64,000 bases of DNA from Castellaniella defragrans_A (GCF_040394755.1 NZ_JBEBRQ010000008.1); one strand, 5' to 3'. Shown: positions 35,053-41,667, counted from the stretch's first letter. Numbers and translations: made by a program. Notes: a model not told the origin generated them from the letters alone.

Positions 35053-35745
35053 TCAAAAGAAAATCCGCCGCACAAGCGGCGCCAGCAGCACATTGAGCGC
35101 ACCCACGATCATCATCACCAAAGAGGCGACCACGGTCTGGACCGCGCCGAACTGGCGCGCCTTGGCGACGCCGCTGCCGTGCGCCCCGCCCCCAAAAAGG
35201 GCGCCAGCCGCCATCTTGCTGCGCATACGCGGCAGCAAACGCAAAACAAGGTCGCCCACAAACATACCGCTGACGCCGGTCAACAGCACGAACAGCGAAG
35301 CCAGGTCGGGCGAACCGCCCAGGGCCCGCTCGGCCTCCATCGCGAAAGGCGTAGTCACCGAACGCACGGCCAGACCCTTTTGCAATACCTCCGACAAACC
35401 AAAGGCCCGCGCCAGCCAGACGGACGAGCAGATCGACACCAGGCTGGCCACGACCACACCCGTCGCGATCGACAGCCAGTGCTTGCGCAACAGGACCTGA
35501 TTCTCGTAGAGCGGCACCGCGAAGGCCACTGTGGTCGGCCCCAGCAGCCACACCAGCCAATGCGTCTGCGAGATGTACTGGGCATAACTGACCTGGGCCA
35601 GTGCGGCCAGCACGATCAGCACGGCCGGCGTGGCCACCAGCGGCATCAGCAGCGGGTGCGGATACCGGCAATACAGACGTTTGTTGATCCAATAACAGAC
35701 CAGAGTGACCAGCAACGACAGCAGGCCAATGACGTCATGGAACAT
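35053..35745 (-). CDS. LrgB/CidB-family membrane protein
   Basis: A 230-residue membrane protein with the LrgB signature: YCRYPHPLLMPLVATPAVLI, YISQTHWLVWLLGPTTVAFAVPLYEN and FGGGAHGSGVAKARQFG near the C-terminus. LrgB and LrgA act as a pair, first described as modulators of murein hydrolases and holin-like in character; more recent work in plants and bacteria points to glycolate/pyruvate transport. The gene lies 6 nt after lrgA and is cotranscribed with it. Confidence 0.92.
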   Translation of the reverse strand: MFHDVIGLLSLLVTLVCYWINKRLYCRYPHPLLMPLVATPAVLIVLAALAQVSYAQYISQTHWLVWLLGPTTVAFAVPLYENQVLLRKHWLSIATGVVVASLVSICSSVWLARAFGLSEVLQKGLAVRSVTTPFAMEAERALGGSPDLASLFVLLTGVSGMFVGDLVLRLLPRMRSKMAAGALFGGGAHGSGVAKARQFGAVQTVVASLVMMIVGALNVLLAPLVRRIFF

Positions 35746-35751
35746 AAGGAC

Positions 35752-36210
35752 TTACTCCTTGGCGCGGGCCGCGGCGCGCAAAGAACGGCGGCGCGCCAGC
35801 CACAACTCCAGGTGATGGACCCGATCCACGGCCAGCGCGGTGACCGTCATGACACAGACCGTGCTGATCAGGATCACAGCCAGGATACGCAAGCCCTGGC
35901 TGACGATCAGATCCGGGTATTGCCGAACCACCAGGACGGCCGGCACAAAAAACAGCAGCATCTCGGCCATCAGCCAACTGGTGCCGCTTTGCAGCCAGCC
36001 GGGCTTGACCAGGCCGCTGAACAGCCCAGCCGCCAACAGGGAAAAACCGATCAGGCTGGCCGGCATGCTCCAGCCGAAACGGCTGCGCAATACATCCATG
36101 GTCAGCCAGATACCGCTCAACAGACCGACTTGCAGCACGACCTTGGCGGCCCCGAAAGTGGCATGCATGGGATGCAATGAACGCATGGCAGAACGTGAAA
36201 AATTCGACAT
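35752..36210 (-). CDS. LrgA/CidA-family holin-like membrane protein
   Basis: A 152-residue protein with four hydrophobic segments in the CidA/LrgA pattern: WSMPASLIGFSLLAAGLFSG and MAEMLLFFVPAVLVVRQYP (the conserved LFFVPAxVG-like loop). Partner of the LrgB protein encoded next. The 76-bp gap to the divergent LysR gene is AT-rich and should hold its promoter and the regulator's binding site. Confidence 0.9.
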   Translation of the reverse strand: MSNFSRSAMRSLHPMHATFGAAKVVLQVGLLSGIWLTMDVLRSRFGWSMPASLIGFSLLAAGLFSGLVKPGWLQSGTSWLMAEMLLFFVPAVLVVRQYPDLIVSQGLRILAVILISTVCVMTVTALAVDRVHHLELWLARRRSLRAAARAKE

Positions 36211-36286
36211 GCATCCATTCTAGGGTCCGCCTTTTGATTCTTAAAATGAATTATTTTTATAATTTGGATTCTAAAAAGGAATACTC

Positions 36287-37189
36287 ATGGATCTCCGCGC
36301 CCTGCGCTACTTCGTCGAAGTCGTGCGCCAGAACAGCTTCACCCGCGCAGCCGAAAGCCTGCATGTGACCCAGCCGACAATCAGCAAAATGATCCGGGCG
36401 CTGGAGGACGAATTCGGCGGCCCCTTGCTGCTGCGCCAGGGGCGAGGCGTCCAACTGACCGATGCGGGCCGGGTAGTTTACGAACACGGGCAGCGGATGC
36501 TGGCCCAGGCGCAGCAGTTGCGGCTGGAGGTGGCCGAGGTCGACGGCATCGCGCGCGGCGAACTCACCGTCGGCATCGCCCCCACGCTCGGTCACTACAT
36601 GGCGCCCGTCATCGCCCATTTCCAGCAATTGCATCCCGGCGTGACACTGAAAATCATCGAACAGGGCGCGCACGCTCTGCACCAGTCCGTGCTCGACGGC
36701 ACCCTGGACATGGCGCTCGGCGTGCTCGAACCGCAACCCGACCCCGGGATACAGCGCCATGCCATCGCGCATCTGAGGGTATGCGCCGTTTTCCCGGCGC
36801 AACATCCGCAAGCCAGCGCCGGACCGATCCACTGGCGCGATCTGCGCGACCTGCCGCTGGTGCTCTATACCTCGGACTTCCTGCTGCACCAGACCGTGGT
36901 CGAACACTGCGCAGCCGCCGGCTTCAAGCCCCAGGTGCGGCTACAGACGCGCTACTGGGATTTCATCGGCGACCTGGTCGCCGCCGGCGTCGGCGTGGGC
37001 GTGGTGCTCGAGCACGTGGCCGCCAAGTATGATCCGCGAGCCATCGTCAGCCGGCCACTGGCAGACCCCGACCTCCGCTGGGAGGTAGGCCTGAGCTGGC
37101 GCAACGGCTACCTGTCACGCGCCGCGCTTGCCTGGCTGGAATGTGTGAGGGGGGCTTATCCGCGGGTGGAGGGGCGGGAGGGCTGTTGA
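36287..37189 (+). CDS. LysR-family regulator, CidR-like
   Basis: A 300-residue LysR protein (MDLRALRYFVEVVRQNSFTR, AESLHVTQPTISKMIRALE) divergent from lrgA. CidR in Gram-positives and YwbI/CidR-like proteins in proteobacteria regulate cid/lrg genes in response to acetate or pyruvate, and the layout fits. AAAGGA precedes the ATG. It is the last gene with ordinary chromosomal base composition before the low-GC accessory region. Confidence 0.87.
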   Translation: MDLRALRYFVEVVRQNSFTRAAESLHVTQPTISKMIRALEDEFGGPLLLRQGRGVQLTDAGRVVYEHGQRMLAQAQQLRLEVAEVDGIARGELTVGIAPTLGHYMAPVIAHFQQLHPGVTLKIIEQGAHALHQSVLDGTLDMALGVLEPQPDPGIQRHAIAHLRVCAVFPAQHPQASAGPIHWRDLRDLPLVLYTSDFLLHQTVVEHCAAAGFKPQVRLQTRYWDFIGDLVAAGVGVGVVLEHVAAKYDPRAIVSRPLADPDLRWEVGLSWRNGYLSRAALAWLECVRGAYPRVEGREGC

Positions 37190-37394
37190 CTGGGTCAAGC
37201 TGCTGCCGAAGCAACGATCAACGGCCCGTACACGGCCCCGCCCCACGGCCCAGAGCCGGGCTCAATCACCGCACCGGCACGACGCTCCGCACGCGGCAAG
37301 CGTCACAGGAAGCCGCCCTGCGCCGCTACGTGGCGGGGATAGGTCAATGGTTCACTGCGCCGATGAGTTTTGCCGGCATCGACGGGGCTGATCG

Positions 37395-37566
37395 ATATGT
37401 CGATGCGATGGACACTTACTCATGATATGTCGATGAAATTTGGTTTTATCGACATGAAATATTGTCGTGTTTATGGGCTGTACATGTCGCCGGCATGTGT
37501 CTAAGAAATCGAAAAAAATCGACATATAGACGAAAAAACTGTTAAGATTCATGATATTATCGACAC
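37395..37566. promoter_or_regulatory. Array of ATATGTCGAT/ATCGACAT repeats upstream of fic
   Basis: ATATGTCGAT occurs at 37395-37404 and exactly 30 bp later at 37425-37434. Its exact inverse ATCGACATAT is at 37518-37527, a near copy ATCGACAT at 37448-37455, and degenerate copies at 37461-37469, 37482-37490 and 37559-37566. A possible promoter (TCGACA-N18-TAAGAT, 37519-37548) overlaps one copy. The gap 37190-37586 has no gene. Such a cluster is best read as operator sites; the winged-helix tail of the Fic protein is the obvious candidate binder. Confidence 0.65.
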
Positions 37567-37586
37567 GCCCATCAAAGGATCCGTGC

Positions 37587-38666
37587 ATGTTCAACCCTCA
37601 CCTCCCATACAACGACCTGCCTCGCCTCCCGCCACAGGCTGACATTGAGACCAAGGCTATCCTGAAAGCATGTATCAAGGCCCAGGCATCGCTTGCTGGA
37701 TTAAGAGGCATGGCAAACCGTATTCCAAATCAAGGAATGCTGATCAATATCATCCCGATGCTTGAGGCACAGGCAAGCTCGGAAATCGAAAACATCGTCA
37801 CGACGACAGATCGACTCTTTCAATACGCAAACGACACCTCGAATGCGCAAGCCGATCCCGCAACGAAAGAGGCATTACGCTATCGCACTGCCTTGTACAA
37901 AGGATACCGGTCTCTCGAAGGCCGGCCACTGACAACCGCCACTGCCATTGACGTATGCCGAACGATCAAAGGGGTGGAAATGGACGTCCGCCGAATGCCG
38001 GGGACAGCACTCATGAACGATGCTACCAGGCAGATTATCTATACCCCTCCGGAAGGAGAAGCCACGATTCGTGACCTCCTCGCTGACTGGGAGCGCTTCA
38101 TTCATCTGCAAGGAGAAATCGATCCTCTTGTCCAAATGGCTGTCATGCACTACCAGTTTGAAGCCATCCATCCGTTCAGTGACGGCAATGGTCGAACGGG
38201 ACGCGTACTGAATCTATTGTTCCTGATCTCCGAGAACTTGCTGGAGGTCCCCATCCTCTACCTGAGCCGCTACATCATCCAAAATAAACCAGAGTATTAT
38301 CGGCTACTGATGCAAGTCACAACAGCGGGGGAATGGGAGCCATGGGTTTTGTACATGTTAGAGGCGGTCCACAGCACATCCAAATGGACATCCGCAAAGA
38401 TCAGCGCAATCTGCGATCTGATGGAAAACACCAGGGAGCAACTTCGCAAGGAAATCCCAAAAACCTACAGCCATGAGCTGGTTGATCTCATTTTCACGCA
38501 GCCCTATTGCCGAATTTCCAATCTTGTGGATCAAGGAATTGCACAACGGCAAACCGCATCAAAAATACTGAAAGAACTTGTGTCTCGGAAGGTACTGCGT
38601 GAGGTTGCCCTTGGGCGAGAAAAGGTATTCATCAACATAGGGTTGATGGCTTTGTTGATGAATTGA
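37587..38666 (+). CDS. Fic-domain protein with N-terminal inhibitory motif and C-terminal winged helix
   Basis: From ATG 37587 (MFNPHLPYNDLPRLPPQ), 359 residues. The inhibitory helix motif [S/T]xxxE[G/N] is SSEIEN at 64-69, so this is a class II (self-inhibited) Fic protein like SoFic. The catalytic motif HPFSDGNGRTGR at 195-206 is intact, with the AMP-transferring His195. Residues about 305-359 look like a winged helix (RISNLVDQGIAQRQTASKILKELV). It probably AMPylates a protein target and may repress itself. Codon use and about 48 percent GC mark it as acquired. It lies just outside the tRNA-Leu-flanked island. Confidence 0.92.
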   Translation: MFNPHLPYNDLPRLPPQADIETKAILKACIKAQASLAGLRGMANRIPNQGMLINIIPMLEAQASSEIENIVTTTDRLFQYANDTSNAQADPATKEALRYRTALYKGYRSLEGRPLTTATAIDVCRTIKGVEMDVRRMPGTALMNDATRQIIYTPPEGEATIRDLLADWERFIHLQGEIDPLVQMAVMHYQFEAIHPFSDGNGRTGRVLNLLFLISENLLEVPILYLSRYIIQNKPEYYRLLMQVTTAGEWEPWVLYMLEAVHSTSKWTSAKISAICDLMENTREQLRKEIPKTYSHELVDLIFTQPYCRISNLVDQGIAQRQTASKILKELVSRKVLREVALGREKVFINIGLMALLMN

Positions 38667-38669
38667 TGT

Positions 38670-38724
38670 GGCGGGGCCGGGACTGGAATTGAAGCGGTAC
38701 GCCTTGCGGCGGGGGATTTTGAGT
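38670..38724 (-). pseudogene. Degenerate 3' half of an intronless tRNA-Leu(CAA)
   Basis: Read on the minus strand this is ACTCAAAA followed by TCCCCCGCCGCAAGGCGT, a decayed T-arm (ACCGCTTCAATTCCAGT) and a decayed acceptor end. Positions 38699-38720 are identical over 22 nt to the 3' exon of the tRNA-Leu at 41071. Here the anticodon-loop sequence CTCAAAA runs on without the intron. T-arm changes mean it cannot work as a tRNA. It is best explained as the displaced attachment-site copy marking one edge of an integrated element. Confidence 0.75.
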
Positions 38725-38789
38725 TGGTGATTTACTGTGTTTCCACAGGGAAATGGGAACGTATCCTACATGAAAATATTTTTAAACCA

Positions 38790-39734
38790 TCATTTTCTTA
38801 ATTCGTTGATTTCAGATGAGTATTTTAGACACAGCTTTGTAAAAAGACCTGGGTCAACATTCTGGATATGCGCGAGGTGGCCAACAAGCTTCTCCTTTCC
38901 TCCTTCTTCCTTTAGTCTATTTTCTTTATATAGTTTCAGGAGTAGCCTTACATGGTCTCTATAGCATGCATGGACAATAATATTTCCTTGATTGTTAATA
39001 CGTAGCCCGGTGACTTTTGAGCTTCCACCGGGGCGGCTCATGTAAGTGGTTTTGTTTTTATTTATCCCCAATCTTGGGTTTTCGCTCTTTTCAAAGATAC
39101 GCTTGAATTCTTCTAGCGCAGCTTTACAGGCCCCCTTTTTGTTGGTGGAGAATATAAAATCATCAGCATATCTACTAATCTTTGCAATACCATATTTCCC
39201 TTCATTTGAAAACTCCTCATCAAGCATGCTGTCAATGTCAAACATTACCGCATTAGCAATTTGCGGGGATGTGAGGTAGCCAATGGGAAGGTACGATTTC
39301 GAAATGAAGCAGCTTAAAGTAACCAGATCAAACATGCCGCTGTCTTTTGTCCAAACAGGCAATAATTTTTGATTTTTTTTTATTGTATTGATTAGATCTA
39401 GGGGCTTGATGGAGTGAAAGAAATTATCTATGTCCACCCTGATAGAGTACAACGATTCTTGATGGAAGCTAGCGTTGTTAAGAATTGAGTTGCCTTTTTT
39501 AAAGGCTGCAGAATTTTTATGGACCGGAAGTTTGTCTAATATATTTATCTGAATCCAATATAAAATCGGCTTTAACTCAACAGAGGGTTGATGTATTATC
39601 CTTTTACCACCAGATGCTTTTTTTATTGAGAATTTTCTGTATTTTCTTTTTGTGGATAGAATCGTCGACTTTAGTGCAGCTTTCGATAGCGAAAGGTCTG
39701 TAGCCATTATTTCTAATATATCATCCACGGACAA
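38790..39734 (-). CDS. Retron reverse transcriptase
   Basis: A 314-residue reverse transcriptase. Catalytic aspartates are in RVDIDNFFHSI (Asp101, Asp103) and YADDF (189-193). Retron-specific features are present: NASFH at 87-91 (the NAxxH motif of region X) and VTG at 241-243 (region Y), plus LPIGYLTSP at 149-157 in place of the usual LPQGAPTSP. It would prime on the 2'-OH of a guanosine in the retron RNA and make the branched msDNA. The start overlaps the effector gene by 14 nt. Very low GC compared with the chromosome. Confidence 0.95.
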   Translation of the reverse strand: MSVDDILEIMATDLSLSKAALKSTILSTKRKYRKFSIKKASGGKRIIHQPSVELKPILYWIQINILDKLPVHKNSAAFKKGNSILNNASFHQESLYSIRVDIDNFFHSIKPLDLINTIKKNQKLLPVWTKDSGMFDLVTLSCFISKSYLPIGYLTSPQIANAVMFDIDSMLDEEFSNEGKYGIAKISRYADDFIFSTNKKGACKAALEEFKRIFEKSENPRLGINKNKTTYMSRPGGSSKVTGLRINNQGNIIVHACYRDHVRLLLKLYKENRLKEEGGKEKLVGHLAHIQNVDPGLFTKLCLKYSSEINELRK

Positions 39735-40668
39735 ACCTCTCCAGATTAGTCTTCAAGTGATATGTACGAAAAGCCGCTTTAAGTTCCGCGATTTTTCCTT
39801 GTGATTGATACTCGAAGTAAAAATTCACGTTTGTGGGCGAATAAACCCATGTTTTCCTGGCTGTTTTTTTGTTGTATATTTCCTTTGTACTTACAAGCTT
39901 CGCCTCTCGTAGAATTCCCAGTAGATTTTTAATTGATTTGAAATCGCGATCGCCAAATAATTTTTTCAGCAATAATATTATTTCTTCGTGTGATATTGGC
40001 CCGCATAATAGAATGAGATCATGCAGGAAGTATAGGCTTTCTTTTTTTGCTTTGAACTCTGATAGTTCAGTCATGCTTATCCGGTCTTTTTTTGTTTTTT
40101 TTATGGCTAAGCTTGTGTTTATTTCATGAAAAATAGATCCTATACCGTCTAACGTGCAAACACCATCTTGCTTCATTGGGTACCAAAGAACAGGGGATTT
40201 AACTTCTTGAAGTGCCGCTATGGGGCCTGTATTTATAAATGACTCGCTTTCTCTAAATTTTGAGTTGTTTATTACTATTAATTTCCCCCTTAGCGCTTCA
40301 TGAGAAAATGCCCCGAGCTCGCAGAAGGCGCTTTCGCTTTCTAATATTATTATTACCCTATCCGCAACTTCGGATATTGTGTGCTCAAGGTCAAGCGCAT
40401 TTTTGGTAGACCCAAACTTCTTTAATTCATTGAATATACCTTCGGCATAAATCACAGTGTTGTTGCTTTGGTTATTTCGGTTGTTTTCAATGAATTTTTT
40501 TAAGTTTGATCTTCTTTCAGAAACGACACCGGCGCTTTTGTTGGCGCCGCATAAGAAAATTAGTTGATTTGAGCGCGCCAGTCTAGGGGGGGACAAACGA
40601 ATAGAATTTGTGAAATGCTCAAGCCGTGACCCAATTGCACTTTTAGAGCAGGTTAGGACTTCTTGCAT
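39721..40668 (-). CDS. Retron effector, nucleoside deoxyribosyltransferase-like with C-terminal DNA-binding domain (St85/Ec86 type)
   Basis: From ATG 40668 (MQEVLTCSKSAIG), 315 residues; the open frame extends further upstream but there it runs through the msd hairpin. QLIFLCGANKSAG opens a nucleoside-deoxyribosyltransferase-like fold; VIYAEGIFNEL and ESAFCELGAFSHEALRGKLI follow, with Glu117 in ELGAF as the likely catalytic residue. The C-terminal 120 residues look like winged helices. This matches the effector of type II-A retrons such as Ec86, where the msDNA-RT filament holds the toxin in check until phage infection. Gene order ncRNA-effector-RT is the same. Confidence 0.88.
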   Translation of the reverse strand: MQEVLTCSKSAIGSRLEHFTNSIRLSPPRLARSNQLIFLCGANKSAGVVSERRSNLKKFIENNRNNQSNNTVIYAEGIFNELKKFGSTKNALDLEHTISEVADRVIIILESESAFCELGAFSHEALRGKLIVINNSKFRESESFINTGPIAALQEVKSPVLWYPMKQDGVCTLDGIGSIFHEINTSLAIKKTKKDRISMTELSEFKAKKESLYFLHDLILLCGPISHEEIILLLKKLFGDRDFKSIKNLLGILREAKLVSTKEIYNKKTARKTWVYSPTNVNFYFEYQSQGKIAELKAAFRTYHLKTNLERFVRG

Positions 40669-40672
40669 GGAT

Positions 40673-40819
40673 TGCCTACTTTGATGTCGAAGGAGTCCAA
40701 ATAGGACTTGCTGTCGACTGGCTGAAAGTCCTATTTGGACTCCTTCGCCAAAGAGTAAAAATACGAGGCGGAACGCGACCCGCGTACCGGTTAGGCCGAG
40801 GCCAAACAAATGCTAGGCA
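40673..40819 (-). ncRNA. Retron msr-msd RNA
   Basis: The core is a perfect 22-bp stem (40688-40709 with 40726-40747) with a 16-nt loop: a long msd hairpin. Upstream on the minus strand are small msr-type hairpins (for example ACGC-GGGTC-GCGT). The proposed a1 end TGCCTA (40819-40814) pairs with a2 TAGGCA (40678-40673) just before the effector ATG. AGC follows a1, giving a candidate branching G at 40813. The predicted transcription start falls right at a1. The a1/a2 pairing is short (6 bp), so the exact ends are less certain than the hairpin. Confidence 0.75.
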
Positions 40820-40824
40820 GAAAT

Positions 40825-40852
40825 ATGATACCAAATTTATTTGGTTGTGCAA
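40825..40852 (-). promoter_or_regulatory. Retron promoter with a palindrome in its spacer
   Basis: On the minus strand, -35 TTGCAC (40852-40847), 16-bp spacer and -10 TATCAT (40830-40825). The spacer holds the inverted repeat ACCAAAT-AA-ATTTGGT (40845-40830), so a bound protein would block RNA polymerase. The effector's winged-helix domain is a candidate binder. Confidence 0.65.
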
Positions 40853-40853
40853 A

Positions 40854-40892
40854 TTTCCAAGTGCCCGAGGAAGTTTTAACAATCGTAGCCAT
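40854..40892 (-). pseudogene. Remnant of a phage-type integrase start, 13 codons
   Basis: ATG at 40892, preceded by GGAG, reads MATIVKTSSGTWK. MATIVKTPSGTWK is the usual N-terminus of a large group of tyrosine integrases of proteobacterial prophages and islands. Similarity stops at codon 13, exactly where the retron promoter -35 box begins; the frame then runs to a stop within the msr region. The layout tRNA gene-terminator-integrase start is classic for island ends. The rest of the gene is gone, so the element cannot excise by its own enzyme. Confidence 0.7.
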
Positions 40893-41021
40893 GAGTACTC
40901 CGTATGAGGCTAGCGCCACATCGCTGTACCGAAACCGTACCTGGCTCACAAACTTGGTGTCATCAACCGTGTCTGATGAATGCCCGTCCCCCGTTTACGG
41001 GGTAGAGCCGATTCTTATTAT

Positions 41022-41061
41022 CAAGAAGAAAAAGGCCGTCTCTGTTGAAACAGAGACGGCC
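41022..41061 (-). terminator. Rho-independent terminator of tRNA-Leu(CAA)
   Basis: A perfect 11-bp stem GGCCGTCTCTG/CAGAGACGGCC (41034-41044 with 41051-41061) with a 6-nt loop is followed on the minus strand by TTTTTCTTCTT. It lies 10 nt after the tRNA CCA end. The gap between it and the integrase remnant (40893-41021) contains no gene, only a small CCCCGT-TT-ACGGGG hairpin. Confidence 0.9.
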
Positions 41062-41070
41062 TTCCGAAAT

Positions 41071-41392
41071 TGGTGCCCGAGGCCGGAATCGAACCGGCAC
41101 GCCTTGCGGCGGGGGATTTTCTTCCCACTTCGGCTTTCGCCGCCGCCGCTTCCGAAGAAGCGGCGTTCGTGGTCTGGAGCACGCCTTCACCGTAGCCTTT
41201 CAGCCTTAGGTGCCCGCCGTCTGCTCTCTACACCTTCCGAGGAGCCTTTCGACTCCAAGGCTTGGCTCGGCATTAGCTCGGACTTACGTCCAGGGCCTTC
41301 ACCGAGTTTGACGGGCTTCACCTCTGGGGTTTCCCCCTGAGGGCTCAAATTTGGTCTGAGTCCCCTGCGTCTACCAATTTCACCACTCGGGC
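41071..41392 (-). tRNA. tRNA-Leu(CAA) interrupted by a group I intron
   Basis: 5' exon 41392-41358 (GCCCGAG acceptor strand, D-arm with TGGTGAAATTGGTAGA, anticodon stem GGGGA). 3' exon 41120-41071 (TCCCC anticodon strand, long variable arm CGCCGCAAGGCG, T-arm GCCGGTTCGATTCCGGC, CTCGGGC acceptor and encoded ACCA). Joined, they give an 85-nt class II tRNA with loop CTCAAAA, anticodon CAA, reading UUG. The join falls between positions 34 and 35, the same place as in the cyanobacterial tRNA-Leu(UAA) intron. Acceptor and T-arm stems are fully paired, so this copy should work after splicing. Confidence 0.93.
41121..41357 (-). ncRNA. Group I intron in the tRNA-Leu(CAA) anticodon loop, 237 nt
   Basis: Core elements of the small tRNA introns (IC3 type, as in Azoarcus tRNA-Ile and Anabaena tRNA-Leu) are readable in order: GUCAAACUCGGUGAA, CCGAGCCAAGCC (P4 closing), GGAAGGUGUAGAGAGCAGAC, CACCUAAGG and GGUGAAGGCGUGCUCCAG. 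P7 pairs GAGCA (41226-41222) with UGCUC (41181-41177). P3 pairs GCCCGUC (41316-41310) with GACGGCGGGC (41221-41212). The last nucleotide is G before exon AAAA. P1 is CUC with GAG. No endonuclease gene is inside. Splicing should be autocatalytic. Confidence 0.92.
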
Positions 41393-41586
41393 AAAATCGT
41401 GCAGCAGTTTACAACACTACTACCTTGTACTACTCGCCAGGAACCACTATGACGGTGGCTGGCTCCTGATTGGCTCCTGAACTGAAAACCGAGGTTTCCG
41501 TTCAACAGCCTGAAATCCTTCCAAACCCTTGCCTGGCGCGGCTTTGGCAGCGTTGCTAGGGTGCTACACATAGGTAGAAGCCCCTA
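41393..41586. other. Remnant sequence between two tRNA-Leu copies, with direct repeats
   Basis: This 194-bp stretch lies between the split tRNA-Leu 5' half and the intron-bearing tRNA. It has two direct copies of GGCTCCTGA (41461-41469 and 41472-41480) spaced 11 bp, one helical turn, which could be arm-type integrase sites of an old attachment region. A minus-strand frame of about 60 codons (from 41571) is not similar to anything I recognise. No promoter is clear. Confidence 0.4.
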
Positions 41587-41626
41587 TTTTTGAGTCCCCT
41601 GCGTCTACCAATTTCACCACCCGGGC
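41587..41626 (-). pseudogene. 5' half of an intronless tRNA-Leu(CAA)
   Basis: Starting at 41626 the minus strand reads GCCCGGG, then TGGTGAAATTGGTAGACGCA, then GGGGA and CTCAAAA. This is a complete tRNA-Leu 5' half through the anticodon loop, with no intron. After CTCAAAA the sequence leaves the tRNA (ATAGGGG). Its acceptor strand GCCCGGG differs from the intact copy (GCCCGAG). Together with the degenerate 3' half at 38670 it could once have made one tRNA, split in the anticodon loop by insertion. Confidence 0.8.
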
Positions 41627-41667
41627 AGGGTCGCCGCGACAGAATACCGCAGCGGAACAGGCCTGCC

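Noticed and set aside
37190..37586. Possible CRISPR array because of short repeats before fic
   Set aside because: Repeats are 8-10 bp, in both orientations and irregularly spaced; there are no spacers of constant length and no cas genes.
40669..40809. N-terminal extension of the retron effector frame up to 40809
   Set aside because: The 47 extra codons run through the msd hairpin and msr region, and the product loses similarity to retron effectors there; ATG 40668 gives the family length.
40861..40870. GTGCCCGAGG identical to the 3' end of the tRNA-Leu, a possible attachment core
   Set aside because: It lies inside the 13-codon integrase remnant and is explained as the codons for TSSGT; a 10-nt match is weak evidence on its own.
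41380..41571. Minus-strand frame MCSTLATLPKPRQARVWKDF in the tRNA remnant
   Set aside because: About 60 codons, running into the intact tRNA gene; could be a decayed integrase start but similarity is too vague to call.
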